Shown: positions 44,063-52,731 of the stretch, piece after piece
How the letters are laid out: each line of letters begins with the position of its first letter
Position numbering within the stretch: position 1 is the first letter of the stretch
NCBI GenBank assembly: GCA_964445815.1
Contig: CAYULW010000004.1
Coordinates: 434,001-498,000, forward strand
Source of the DNA: CAYULW01 sp964445815
GTDB lineage: Bacteria > Bacteroidota > Bacteroidia > Flavobacteriales_E > Vicingaceae
Direction: 5' to 3'
Length of the DNA stretch: 64,000 nucleotides
Made by a program: the position numbers and the translations under genes
The notes under the pieces: model-generated
What the model saw: the letters and a program-made list of their open reading frames with translations, nothing else
Told to the model about the DNA's origin: nothing
Databases searched by the model: none

Positions 44063-44566
44063 ATGGATTTCAACAAATGGCTTGATTTGGCGCGTCAAAG
44101 TAAATTCGGCTTATGGAAGTTAAATTTTGCCTTATTGCGTTTTGTGCCTTTTAATAAACCTCATGGGTTTAAAGTGATACAATTAGATGAATACCTTGTC
44201 AAAGTCAAGATGCCTTACAAGAGAAGCAATTTGAATCATATTAAAGGTTTGCACGCCTGTGGTTTGGCGACTGCTGCCGAATACAGTTCAGGTTTACTTT
44301 TATTGTCGCATTTGGGCATGAAAAAGTACAGAATCATTATGGAATCACTGGAGGCTAAGTACCATTACCAAGGAAAAATGCCTGCGATTGCAACCTTTAA
44401 AATGGACGAGGAAGAGCTTAGAAAGAGCATTTTAGAACCATTGAAAACACAGGAAAGTGTTATTAAACAATGTCAGGTTGAGGTTCATGATACAGACGGC
44501 AATCATCTCTGTACGGTAAAAACCAATTGGCAAATCAAGAGTTGGCAGAAGGTGAAAACGAAATAG
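44063..44566 (+). CDS. DUF4442 hotdog-fold thioesterase-like protein
   Basis: 167 residues. HGFKVIQLDEYLVKVKMPYKRSNLNHIKGLHACGLATAAEYSSGLLLLSHLG has the hotdog central helix and 'N-H-x-x-G-x-H-A' loop of DUF4442/PaaI-like enzymes. Probably hydrolyses acyl-CoA or a similar thioester. Monocistronic, convergent with ribH (8 bp between stops). Confidence 0.82.
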   Translation: MDFNKWLDLARQSKFGLWKLNFALLRFVPFNKPHGFKVIQLDEYLVKVKMPYKRSNLNHIKGLHACGLATAAEYSSGLLLLSHLGMKKYRIIMESLEAKYHYQGKMPAIATFKMDEEELRKSILEPLKTQESVIKQCQVEVHDTDGNHLCTVKTNWQIKSWQKVKTK

Positions 44567-44574
44567 GGGCGAAA

Positions 44575-45069
44575 CTAGGCGCTTAATCGCTTTTGAAGGT
44601 CAACCATTTTTATAGCACTAATGGCCGCTTCATCACCTTTGTTGCCATATTTTCCGCCACTTCGGTCAATGGCTTGTTGCATGGTATTGTCAGTTAATAC
44701 ACCAAATATAACCGGTCTGTTATACTTTAAGGCCACATCTTTAATGCCTTGGCTTACACCTTGACAAACAAAATCAAAATGTTTGGTTTCTCCCTGAATA
44801 ACCGAACCTAAACAAATGACGGCGTCCCACTTTTTTGTTTCCAGTAAAAATTGAGCCGCACTAGGGAGTTCAAAACTTCCGGGGACATAAACGATCGTCA
44901 GATCTTCAGGAAGAATTCCATATTTAAGCAAAGTTGTTTTGGCCCCATTAAGTAATCCATTGGTGATCTTGGCATTCCATTCTGCGACTGCAATGGCGAT
45001 CTTCATGCCTTTTGCTGAAGGCACTTGATTGGAATCGTGATCAGAAAGATTTTGATTGGCAGTCGCCAT
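44575..45069 (-). CDS. ribH: 6,7-dimethyl-8-ribityllumazine synthase
   Basis: 164 residues. AVAEWNAKITNGLLNGAKTTL, VPGSFELPSAAQFL and CLGSVIQGETKHFDFVCQGVSQGIKDVALKYNRPVIFGVLTDNTMQQAIDRSGGKYGNKG carry the substrate-binding and catalytic His residues. Penultimate step of riboflavin synthesis. Follows the TPR gene with no gap (start at 45069, TPR stop at 45070). Confidence 0.96.
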   Translation of the reverse strand: MATANQNLSDHDSNQVPSAKGMKIAIAVAEWNAKITNGLLNGAKTTLLKYGILPEDLTIVYVPGSFELPSAAQFLLETKKWDAVICLGSVIQGETKHFDFVCQGVSQGIKDVALKYNRPVIFGVLTDNTMQQAIDRSGGKYGNKGDEAAISAIKMVDLQKRLSA

Positions 45070-45756
45070 TTAGTTGGTAAAAGATTCTGCTCTGGCAATC
45101 ATCTTTTCGACATTACTAGATTCAGTAGACTTTGGATAGTCGCTCTTGATTTTTTTATATCGTTCCAACGCCGCTTCATAATTACCCAGTAACTCGTAAG
45201 TTCTTCCTGCCTTCATTAAATATTGAGGAGATGAGAAATCATTGCTTTTTCGCTCAGATGCCTTATCGTAATGCGAAGCCGCTTTTCCCAAATCGCCCAG
45301 TTCCATATATGCATCGCCAATCATGCCAATAGCCAAAGTTCCAAGGATGTAATCTTCCTTGTCAAAATCTTCCAGTTCTTGGATGGCAGCTTCGTATTGT
45401 CCTAGCCTTAAATAGGATGCACCAAGATAATAATGAGCAAGATTACCGGTTCTGGTACTGCTGTAATCATCAGCAATTTCTAAAAATCCTGGATTTAAAC
45501 CGTCTCCGTTAATGGCAAGGTTTAAAGAGTCCTTTTGAAAATACTTTTCTGCCATAAAGCTATTCACCTGAGCTTCTTCTTCAAGAGGAGCTAGATAAAA
45601 ACTCTGGTAAGCAAAATATCCGCCTATGACGATAACTAAAGCTGCAACAATACCGGTTAATACATTTTTGTTTTCTTCAACAAAGGTTTCCGTTTTGCTG
45701 TATACCTCTTCAACATCTACAATTAGCTCGTCGTTTTTATTCTGTTTCTTAGACAT
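45070..45756 (-). CDS. membrane-anchored TPR protein (YfgM-like)
   Basis: 228 residues from the ATG at 45756. A short cytoplasmic N-terminus, one TM helix (NVLTGIVAALVIVIGGYFAYQSF), then periplasmic TPR repeats (LAHYYLGASYLRLGQYEAAIQELEDF; LAIGMIGDAYMELGDLGKAASHYDKA; LMKAGRTYELLGNYEAALERYKKI). This layout is like YfgM/ancillary SecYEG factors. An in-frame ATG at 45783 lies at the predicted transcription start and is less likely. Confidence 0.83.
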   Translation of the reverse strand: MSKKQNKNDELIVDVEEVYSKTETFVEENKNVLTGIVAALVIVIGGYFAYQSFYLAPLEEEAQVNSFMAEKYFQKDSLNLAINGDGLNPGFLEIADDYSSTRTGNLAHYYLGASYLRLGQYEAAIQELEDFDKEDYILGTLAIGMIGDAYMELGDLGKAASHYDKASERKSNDFSSPQYLMKAGRTYELLGNYEAALERYKKIKSDYPKSTESSNVEKMIARAESFTN

Positions 45757-45780
45757 AATCTGCTGTGTTTTTGCAAGCCG

Positions 45781-45809
45781 CAAAAATAGTTTTTTTTTCG
45801 AAGAACAAA
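45781..45809 (-). promoter_or_regulatory. promoter of the TPR-ribH operon
   Basis: Coding strand TTTG (45806-45809), 17 nt, TATTTTTG (45781-45788), a good match to the Bacteroidota consensus; leader about 20 nt to the ATG at 45756. Confidence 0.6.
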
Positions 45810-45858
45810 TTTTTTAACAAGAACTATTCACCACAACGCTTTGGCTAATTTTACGGTC

Positions 45859-46968
45859 ATGTTTTTGCAAAAACTTCATGCCTTAAATTTTAAAAACTAC
45901 GACGAGATCAATTTGGATTTTTCATCTAACATCAATTGTATTTTAGGTGATAATGGTGAAGGAAAGACAAATGTATTGGATGCCATATTTTACTTGGCTT
46001 TTTGCAAGAGCTATTTTAATCCTGCCGATTCGCAAATCATCAAACATGAACAGCCTTATATGGTAGTTCAGGGAGAGTTTATAAAAAATGAACAAAGCGA
46101 AAACATTTATTGCGGATTGAAGTTAGGACAGAAGAAACAATTCAAGCGCAATAAAAAGGAATACGAGAAACTGGCAGATCACATTGGATTAATTCCTTTG
46201 GTGATGATTTCTCCTGCTGACTCTGCGTTGATTTTGGAAGGAAGTGAAGTGCGCCGTCGCTTTTTAGATTTGATTGTTTCTCAATACGATAGGGCTTACT
46301 TGTCTCACTTGATACAATACAATAAGGCTCTGGCGCAGCGCAACCGTTTACTTAAGAAGTTCCAAGAGATCAGAAGTTTTGATGAAGAAAGTTTGCAGAT
46401 ATGGGATGAACAATTGAAGAACTACGGTCAACCGGTGTATGAAGCAAGAAAACAATTCGTTGAAGAGTTCATTCCCTTATTTCAGGAGCAATACGACTTT
46501 ATCAGTGAGAAAAAGGAAAAAGTACATCTGATTTTTGATTCTCAACTGAATCATCAATCCTTTGAAGAAGGCTTGTTAGCGAATCGGGATAAAGACCGAA
46601 GAAGAACCTATTCTACTTTAGGTGTGCATAAAGATGATTTGCTATTTGAGTTGGGTGATAAACCATTGAAGAAGTTTGGTTCGCAAGGACAGCAAAAAAC
46701 CTATCTTCTGGCTTTAAAGTTGGCACAATCGAAATTTTTGAGTCAAATCATGGACACCAAGCCTATTTTGCTGTTAGATGACATTTACGATAAGTTGGAC
46801 GATAAACGCATATCCAGATTGATGGAGGTGGTACAAAGTGATATTTTTGGGCAGGTGTTTATTAGTGATACAAGTATTGAAAGATTGCCGCATTTGTTTA
46901 GCGATCTGAAGTCGGACTTCAAGTATTTCATTGTTAAAGAAGGGGAGGTGAACAATGGCAGATCATAA
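45859..46968 (+). CDS. recF: DNA replication and repair protein RecF
   Basis: 369 residues from ATG 45859. FLQKLHALNFKNYDEINLDFSSNINCILGDNGEGKTNVLDAIFYLAFCKSY has the RecF N-terminus and Walker A; GSQGQQKTYLLALKLAQ is the ABC signature and PILLLDDIYDKLDDKR the Walker B. It loads RecA at ssDNA gaps with RecO/RecR. An in-frame TTG at 45841 is excluded by sequence fit and by TAATTTTA at 45846-45853. Overlaps the DUF721 gene by 14 bp. Confidence 0.95.
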   Translation: MFLQKLHALNFKNYDEINLDFSSNINCILGDNGEGKTNVLDAIFYLAFCKSYFNPADSQIIKHEQPYMVVQGEFIKNEQSENIYCGLKLGQKKQFKRNKKEYEKLADHIGLIPLVMISPADSALILEGSEVRRRFLDLIVSQYDRAYLSHLIQYNKALAQRNRLLKKFQEIRSFDEESLQIWDEQLKNYGQPVYEARKQFVEEFIPLFQEQYDFISEKKEKVHLIFDSQLNHQSFEEGLLANRDKDRRRTYSTLGVHKDDLLFELGDKPLKKFGSQGQQKTYLLALKLAQSKFLSQIMDTKPILLLDDIYDKLDDKRISRLMEVVQSDIFGQVFISDTSIERLPHLFSDLKSDFKYFIVKEGEVNNGRS

Positions 46969-47245
46969 AGAGCGTCCCATGAAAGAACTGATCAATCAAA
47001 TGCTGAGAGCTTATGGTTTAGGTGATAAGCTAGATGAAATGACTTTGGTAAAAAGCTGGGAAAAGGTGGTTGGTAAAATGATCAGTAAGCACACCTCTGA
47101 CATATACTTCAAAGCAGGGGTCTTGTATGTTAGCTTAGATTCATCGACAGTAAGGCAAGAACTGGCTTATGCCAAAACAGCTTTGGTTGAACGCTTGAAT
47201 AGAGAAGTGGGTAAACGCATTTTAAAAGAGATTGTCTTGAAATGA
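46955..47245 (+). CDS. DUF721 (DciA-like) protein
   Basis: 96 residues. MKELINQMLRAYGLGDKLDEMTLVKSWEKVVGKMISKHTSDIYFKAGVLYVSLDSSTVRQELAYAKTALVERLNREVGKRILKEIVL is the full DUF721 domain, related to the helicase-loader DciA. It is directly linked to recF by overlap, a conserved pairing that supports a role at replication forks. Overlaps the next gene by 4 bp. Confidence 0.88.
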   Translation: MADHKERPMKELINQMLRAYGLGDKLDEMTLVKSWEKVVGKMISKHTSDIYFKAGVLYVSLDSSTVRQELAYAKTALVERLNREVGKRILKEIVLK

Positions 47246-47766
47246 AGGGCTTAAGAAAATTGGTATTGAAGCAAAAGGCAAATCGAGTAAAACGCAAGGT
47301 AGAGTTTGTCTCTTTAGAGCGCTGTGGGTCGGCCTTTATTCTTTATAACTGTGATCAGGAATCCAGAGAGAAGCGAGTACGTCAATTGGCGAGAGAGTTG
47401 AAAGAAGAGGGTTTAAAAGTCACTACTCTGGGGTATTTTTCTAAAAGTGGAAAAAATCAGGAAAAGCCTTTAGATGAATTGGATTACTACTATTTTGATA
47501 AAAAAGACCTCAATTATTTGGGGCAATTCAATAAGGTACAACACAAGAAGTTGATTGCTCAACCTTTTGGGGTCATGATTGACTTGAATTTAAAAGAGGA
47601 TTTTCCATTGCAATACATTGCAAGCCTTTCAAAGGCAAGATTCAAAGTAGGAGGAGATAATCGCTATTCACAGCAGGTTTATGACATGAGCATCAGTCAA
47701 CAAAGTAAAGATTTGGATGATCTGATTCACCAGATCCTACATTATTTAAAAATGATTAAGAATTAA
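47242..47766 (+). CDS. conserved Bacteroidota protein (DUF6913-like)
   Basis: 174 residues, basic N-terminus, no signal. AFILYNCDQESREKRVRQLARELKEEGLKVTTLGYFSKSGK followed by FGVMIDLNLKEDFPLQYIASLSKARFKVGGDNRYSQQVYDMSI looks like a small alpha/beta fold. I believe it belongs to DUF6913, but this is from memory of the pattern. Joined to DUF721 (4-bp overlap) and 1 bp before dapA. Confidence 0.65.
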   Translation: MKGLRKLVLKQKANRVKRKVEFVSLERCGSAFILYNCDQESREKRVRQLARELKEEGLKVTTLGYFSKSGKNQEKPLDELDYYYFDKKDLNYLGQFNKVQHKKLIAQPFGVMIDLNLKEDFPLQYIASLSKARFKVGGDNRYSQQVYDMSISQQSKDLDDLIHQILHYLKMIKN

Positions 47767-47767
47767 T

Positions 47768-48649
47768 ATGAAGCAGTTTAATGGTACAGGAGTGGCTTTG
47801 GTTACTCCATTCTTGGAAGACAAAACCATCGATTTTGAAGCATTGAGTCGCTTGGTCAACCATGTTATAGATGGTGGCTTGGACTATCTTGTGGTTTTAG
47901 GAACAACAGGTGAAACGGCAACTTTGAGTTTTAAAGAACAAGAGCAGGTTTTAGCACATGTTAAATCTGTAAATAATGGTCGTTTGCCAATAGTATTGGG
48001 CATAGGAGGGAATAATACATCTGCGGTAATTGAGAACTATCATCAATTTGATTTACAAGGTGTCTCAGCCATCTTAACCGCTAGTCCTTACTACAATAAA
48101 CCCACGCAAGAAGGCATTTATCAGCATTACAAAACTCTGGCTGAAGCAAGTCCTTTGCCAATCATTTTGTACAATGTTCCCGGTAGAACAGCATCTAACG
48201 TGACTGCAGAAACAACACTGCGCTTGGCTCGTGATTTTGAAAATGTAATAGGCATTAAAGAAGCTTCTGCAAATATGGATCAGGTGATGCAAATTTTGAA
48301 ACACAAGCCTGATGATTTCTTTGTGACTTCAGGTGAAGATGCTTTGGCTTTTCCCATGACGGTTCTAGGTGGAGTGGGAGTGATCTCCGTGGTGGCCAAT
48401 GCTTATCCAAAATACTTTTCAGACATGATCAGAGCTGCCCAAAATGCTAAGATAGATAAAGCCAATGAGCTACACTATCTGCTTTTAGATTTCATCAATC
48501 TGCTTTTTGCCGAAGGCAATCCGGGAGGTGTAAAAGCTGCTTTAAAGTACATGAACATTTGTTTAGAAGATATGCGACAACCGCTTTGGCCGGTATCTGA
48601 GAGCTTAAGGGAACGATTGAAAGCAGAAATCGATGCAATTGCTTCTTAA
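47768..48649 (+). CDS. dapA: 4-hydroxy-tetrahydrodipicolinate synthase
   Basis: 293 residues. GTGVALVTPFLEDKTIDFEALSRLVNHVI, GTTGETATLSFKEQ, YYNKPTQEGIYQHYKTLAEASPLPIILYNVPGRT (active-site Tyr) and VIGIKEASANMDQV (Schiff-base Lys). It condenses pyruvate with aspartate semialdehyde in lysine/DAP synthesis. Part of the recF-DUF721-DUF6913-dapA-lipoprotein string. Confidence 0.96.
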   Translation: MKQFNGTGVALVTPFLEDKTIDFEALSRLVNHVIDGGLDYLVVLGTTGETATLSFKEQEQVLAHVKSVNNGRLPIVLGIGGNNTSAVIENYHQFDLQGVSAILTASPYYNKPTQEGIYQHYKTLAEASPLPIILYNVPGRTASNVTAETTLRLARDFENVIGIKEASANMDQVMQILKHKPDDFFVTSGEDALAFPMTVLGGVGVISVVANAYPKYFSDMIRAAQNAKIDKANELHYLLLDFINLLFAEGNPGGVKAALKYMNICLEDMRQPLWPVSESLRERLKAEIDAIAS

Positions 48650-49208
48650 AAAGGGATGCTTCCTTTTCTGTTTCTCTTTTCTTTTGATAAGCGCTTGCCA
48701 AAAGGAACGTGAGTCACAGGATTGTAGTACAAAGGTTTGTAGACCTGATGAACAGTGTATTGGTGAACGTTGTGTGCCAATAAAAAATGTGAGTTATGAC
48801 CCAAATACGGGAGAGCAAATACCACCCAATAAATTACTTCTTAAACAAATTGATATCGTTCGTTTCCCTCCAAAATCCTTTCAGGGTGCACCGTGGGATT
48901 CTGCAAGTGGCCCTGACTTGTATCTGACTTTATATCAGTCTACACAGCCGATATGGTTAGCTCCATCAACGATTAATGATGCACAAACAGGAACGGAATA
49001 TTCATTGATTCTTAATCCTGCAATAGAATTAAAAAATTATAGAGAATTACATACGTTTTATCTCTATGATGATGACGGTAATCTTGTGGATGAATTTGTT
49101 GGTGGTCTATTGTTTACACCTTATACTGATACAAATGGTTTTCCTGATGATCAATTATTAGATACGAGAGGAGTGGTCGCTTTCAGAGTATACTATAATT
49201 ATCAGTGA
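48633..49208 (+). CDS. putative Cys-rich lipoprotein
   Basis: 191 residues. Lipobox in FCFSFLLISACQKERE (Cys22). A short knot-like segment, CSTKVCRPDEQCIGERCVPI, has regularly spaced Cys like the thrombospondin/EGF-type modules in Bacteroidota lipoproteins. The rest is beta-rich (DLYLTLYQSTQPIWLAPSTINDAQTGTEYSLILNP). Overlaps the dapA 3' end by 17 bp. Function unknown. Confidence 0.68.
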   Translation: MQLLLKKGCFLFCFSFLLISACQKERESQDCSTKVCRPDEQCIGERCVPIKNVSYDPNTGEQIPPNKLLLKQIDIVRFPPKSFQGAPWDSASGPDLYLTLYQSTQPIWLAPSTINDAQTGTEYSLILNPAIELKNYRELHTFYLYDDDGNLVDEFVGGLLFTPYTDTNGFPDDQLLDTRGVVAFRVYYNYQ

Positions 49209-49222
49209 TGATTTCTAAGAGA

Positions 49223-50173
49223 TCAATTTCGATACAAATTCAAACGCCTTCCCAGTTCCAAGACCCCATAAAAGCTCGCAAAGCAAAATAATAGCATAAT
49301 AAAAACACCCAGATAGCCATTGATGTGAATTGAGAGTATTCTTGGCAAGTAAAAAGCGAATAAGAAAATTACCGCACCTAACAGGCCAATAATGATGCGC
49401 TTTGGGCCGTAACCCAAATTAATGGGTACGTTCTTTAACTGGATTTGCAGCAATGTCGCTAAATTGATCCCCATCATACTGCCTAGAACCGGTTCAGTTA
49501 CAAAAGGGGCAAATGGCAATAAAATTAAAGGTAAGGCCAAGAAGCCTAGTGTTTTGAAGTTGTGCGTGCGCTTGAGGTAAAAGCCCGAATTCTTCACCCA
49601 TCTCAAGAACAACATGGAAACAATAAGGCCAATGGCAAAGCCGGCTAAAACATCCGCTAAGAAATGATAGGCCAGATACAAACGCGAAATGATGGTGAGT
49701 AGAATCATTGCTCCACCCAACCAATAGGTCCATCGTTTACGGAACAGAAGCATTAAGCTGATCCATAAAGCCGTTTGCACAGAAGTGTGACCAGAGGGAA
49801 AGCCATAGCGTTCAAAAGCATCGTTTCGGGTTTCAGATAATATGGATTCGGGTAATAATTCAAAAGCAGATTGGGGCAATTCTGTGCTAAAATCCTTACC
49901 TGTTGGTTCAGCATAAGGGCTAACTAAACCATGGTCTACTTCTGCCGGTCTTGGGTAATTGATGTTTTCTTTTAAACCATTGGTGATTAATGCCGTCCAG
50001 GCAATTACGTTTAGTAAAACAATGCCTCTTCTAAAATCAAAACCAAAAGCGATAATGAGTATAAAGCCTACTACAAATGGTAAAAGTCCTAAAATGGAGA
50101 CCCACTCCATAAGGGCATGAAAGCCCGGAATATTAAGTTGTTGCAGCAGATGATTGATGTTCGTTTGAAACAT
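49223..50173 (-). CDS. PAP2-family membrane phosphatase
   Basis: 316 residues, seven or eight TM helices. Motifs: KENINYPRPAEVD, GFPSGHTSVQTALW, SRLYLAYHFLADVLAG. The larger form with an extra C-terminal membrane half (THNFKTLGFLALPLILLPFAPFVTEPVLGSMMGINLATLL), where the substrate is likely a lipid phosphate. Starts 4 bp after the UbiA-type gene's stop, so they form one transcript, perhaps both acting on polyprenyl lipids. Confidence 0.86.
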   Translation of the reverse strand: MFQTNINHLLQQLNIPGFHALMEWVSILGLLPFVVGFILIIAFGFDFRRGIVLLNVIAWTALITNGLKENINYPRPAEVDHGLVSPYAEPTGKDFSTELPQSAFELLPESILSETRNDAFERYGFPSGHTSVQTALWISLMLLFRKRWTYWLGGAMILLTIISRLYLAYHFLADVLAGFAIGLIVSMLFLRWVKNSGFYLKRTHNFKTLGFLALPLILLPFAPFVTEPVLGSMMGINLATLLQIQLKNVPINLGYGPKRIIIGLLGAVIFLFAFYLPRILSIHINGYLGVFIMLLFCFASFYGVLELGRRLNLYRN

Positions 50174-50177
50174 GGAA

Positions 50178-51038
50178 CTAAGTAAAAAGACTCAATAGAA
50201 CAAAGATAGAAAACAATACACTAGCGATGCCATTGCTGGTAAAAAAGGCGAGATTCACTTTCGAGAGATCATCAACCTTTACCAAACTGTGCTGATAAAC
50301 CAAAAGCCCTCCAAACAGAGTGAGGCCAATCCAGTAATAAAGGTTAGCTTCTGCATGCAAGCCTGCCCAAATTAAAAATAGAAGACAAATGAAGTGAAAG
50401 ACTTTGGAAAGGCTTAATGCTCCTTTTTTTCCCAATTTAGCCGGAATGGAGTGTAGATTCATTTTTTGGTCAAACTCTACATCTTGCAAAGCATAAATTA
50501 AGTCAAAACCAGAGACCCAAAATAAAACGGCAAAAGAAAAATAGAGGGGGAGTGCAGCAAAGCTTGAGGTGACTGCCAGATATGCACCAATGGGGGCTAA
50601 AGACAAACCTAAACCCAAAATCAAATGACACAAGGCTGTAAAGCGTTTGGTATAACTGTAACCCAAAATCACCAGCAGAGCGATAGGACTTAAGTAAAAA
50701 CAAATGGAATTGATAAAAAAGGTGGTGGTGATAAATAGCAGGCAATTAATCAATACAAAAGTTAAAGCATTTTTCGGGCTTATAGTTCCACTTGGAATTT
50801 CTCTAACCGCCGATGTGCGTTCATTGGCTTTATCAATGTCTCTGTCAATGTATCGGTTAAAGGCCATGGCTGCACTTCGGGCAAATACCATGCATAAGAT
50901 CACTTTTAAGAGCAATGTAAGATCAAATTCATGAATCGAAAAGCGCAAGCCTAAAGCATAGCCAATAATGGCAAAGGGCAGCGCAAATATGGTATGACTG
51001 AATTTGACGAGAGATAAAAAGTTAGAGATTGATGACAT
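50178..51038 (-). CDS. UbiA-family prenyltransferase (MqnP candidate)
   Basis: 286 residues, nine TM helices. First Asp-rich motif NRYIDRDIDKANERTSAVREIPSG and second DLIYALQDVEFDQKMNLHSIPAKLG. The sequence is of the 4-hydroxybenzoate polyprenyltransferase-like group. In organisms with the futalosine pathway this group (MqnP) prenylates the naphthoate ring precursor; mqnE in the same window makes that the best reading. MenA or UbiA roles cannot be excluded by sequence alone. Confidence 0.85.
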   Translation of the reverse strand: MSSISNFLSLVKFSHTIFALPFAIIGYALGLRFSIHEFDLTLLLKVILCMVFARSAAMAFNRYIDRDIDKANERTSAVREIPSGTISPKNALTFVLINCLLFITTTFFINSICFYLSPIALLVILGYSYTKRFTALCHLILGLGLSLAPIGAYLAVTSSFAALPLYFSFAVLFWVSGFDLIYALQDVEFDQKMNLHSIPAKLGKKGALSLSKVFHFICLLFLIWAGLHAEANLYYWIGLTLFGGLLVYQHSLVKVDDLSKVNLAFFTSNGIASVLFSIFVLLSLFT

Positions 51039-51060
51039 GTATCTTATGGATAAATAAAAA

Positions 51061-51101
51061 ATGGAATCAGATGAGTTCTTTTATCGACCATCTGATTCCA
51101 T
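51061..51101 (-). terminator. terminator after lpd
   Basis: ATGGAATCAGATG-N15-CATCTGATTCCAT with an A-run before (U-tract on the minus strand), 23 bp after the lpd stop codon and before the start of the UbiA-type gene. Confidence 0.85.
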
Positions 51102-51123
51102 TTTAAAATCTGTTTACATTAGA

Positions 51124-52512
51124 TTACAAATGAATGACTTCACCGTAAGCTTCTGCTGTTGCTTCCATCACCGCTTCACTCATGGTCGGGTGAGGGTGAA
51201 CTGCTTTTAAGATTTCATGCCCTGTCGTTTCCAGCTTTCTGGCGGCAACCAATTCGGCAATCATTTCTGTGACATTGGCGCCAATCATGTGCGCACCGAG
51301 TAATTCGCCATATTTGGCATCGTAAATGACTTTTACAAAACCGTCTTTATGTCCCGCAGCACTTGCTTTACCGGAAGCAGAGAAAGGAAATTTACCCACT
51401 TTAATATCATAACCGGCTTCTTTGGCTTTTGCTTCAGTATAACCCACAGAAGCAATTTCAGGAGAGCAATATGTACAGCCCGGAATATTATTGTAATCAA
51501 TAGGCTCAGGAGATTGTCCCGCAATTTTTTCTACGCAGGTGATTCCCTCAGCAGAAGCCACATGTGCTAAAGCTTGTCCGGGTACACAATCACCAATGGC
51601 ATAATAACCATCTATATTGGTGGCATAATAGTCATTCACCATGATTTTACCTTTGTCAGTCGCAATGCCTACATCTTCTAAGCCAATGCCTTCAATGTTT
51701 GCTGTTACACCAACGGCTGAAAGTACCATATCACAGTCTAAGGTTTCTTCACCCTTCTTGGTTTTTACACTTACTTTGCAGCCATTACCTGAAGTATCAA
51801 CTTTGGTCACTTCAGAATCGGTCATGATCTTAATGCCTGACTTTTTGAAACTTCTGCCCAATTGCTTAGACACTTCTTCATCCTCTACAGGAACAATGTT
51901 GCTCATGTATTCAACAATGGTCACATCTACACCAATAGAATTGTAGAAATAAGCAAACTCAACACCGATAGCTCCGGAACCGACCACTACCATTTTTGAA
52001 GGCATTTTTTCCAAGCTCATGGCTTCACGATAGCCGATAATTTTTTTACCGTCCTGAGGCAGGTTAGGCAATACTCTTGAACGACCACCTGTCGCAATAA
52101 TAATGTGTTTTGCGCTTAGTTCTTTGGTTGCACCTTTGTCGTCCGTGACCTCCAATTTTTTGCCGGGTTTTAACTTGCCCATTCCCATCACCACATCAAT
52201 CTTGTTTTTCTTCATCAGAAACTGAATGCCACTACTCATGCCATTGGCAACAGTTCGGCTTCTTTTAATCACATCTGAGAAGTTCACTTTGCTATCGCCA
52301 ACTTCAATGCCATAATCTTTCGCATGTTTGATGTATTCAAACACATTAGCACTTTTCAAAAGTGCCTTAGTAGGGATACATCCCCAGTTTAAACATACAC
52401 CACCCAATGATTCTTTCTCAACTATGGCTGTTTTCATTCCCAATTGTGCAGAACGAATGGCAGCAACATATCCGCCGGGTCCGCTTCCTAAAACAATGAC
52501 ATCATAATTCAT
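51124..52512 (-). CDS. lpdA: dihydrolipoyl dehydrogenase
   Basis: 462 residues. FAD motif VIVLGSGPGGYVAAIRSAQLG, redox pair GGVCLNWGCIPTKALL, NAD motif MVVVGSGAIGVEFAYFYNSIG, and the C-terminal His-Glu in HPHPTMSEAVMEA. E3 subunit for pyruvate and 2-oxoglutarate dehydrogenases and glycine cleavage. Monocistronic between a terminator and a divergent promoter region. Confidence 0.95.
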   Translation of the reverse strand: MNYDVIVLGSGPGGYVAAIRSAQLGMKTAIVEKESLGGVCLNWGCIPTKALLKSANVFEYIKHAKDYGIEVGDSKVNFSDVIKRSRTVANGMSSGIQFLMKKNKIDVVMGMGKLKPGKKLEVTDDKGATKELSAKHIIIATGGRSRVLPNLPQDGKKIIGYREAMSLEKMPSKMVVVGSGAIGVEFAYFYNSIGVDVTIVEYMSNIVPVEDEEVSKQLGRSFKKSGIKIMTDSEVTKVDTSGNGCKVSVKTKKGEETLDCDMVLSAVGVTANIEGIGLEDVGIATDKGKIMVNDYYATNIDGYYAIGDCVPGQALAHVASAEGITCVEKIAGQSPEPIDYNNIPGCTYCSPEIASVGYTEAKAKEAGYDIKVGKFPFSASGKASAAGHKDGFVKVIYDAKYGELLGAHMIGANVTEMIAELVAARKLETTGHEILKAVHPHPTMSEAVMEATAEAYGEVIHL

Positions 52513-52650
52513 GCTTCTGATCTTTTAAATTTTGATTGCGAAGTTAGTAAAAAGGAGATTCAAAAAAAGACTTCAACAGTAGATCATAAGTGAATGTTTC
52601 CAAGACTTTATTTAATCGTTTTTAAAAGCTTGTAATACTTAAAAATAAGC

Positions 52651-52694
52651 TAATTTTGGCTGCTAAATCGATGCATTTTGGCATCGGTTTTTTT
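52651..52694 (+). promoter_or_regulatory. -7 box followed at once by a terminator-like hairpin, upstream of the amine cluster
   Basis: TAATTTTG (52651-52658) is a perfect -7 box; 10 nt later CGATGC-attttg-GCATCG (52669-52686) is followed by seven T residues (52688-52694). The hairpin therefore falls within the first ~30 nt of the transcript, 38 bp before the aminotransferase ATG. It may be an attenuator for the seven-gene cluster, or the end of a very short RNA. No ORF is in the leader. Confidence 0.5.
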
Positions 52695-52731
52695 AGTTTT
52701 ATAAGATTGATTTTAAGTAGTTTAAATAAAT

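Noticed and set aside
45859..47245. Chromosomal origin region suggested by recF
   Set aside because: No dnaA, dnaN, gyrB or DnaA-box cluster accompanies recF; in Bacteroidota recF often lies away from the origin.
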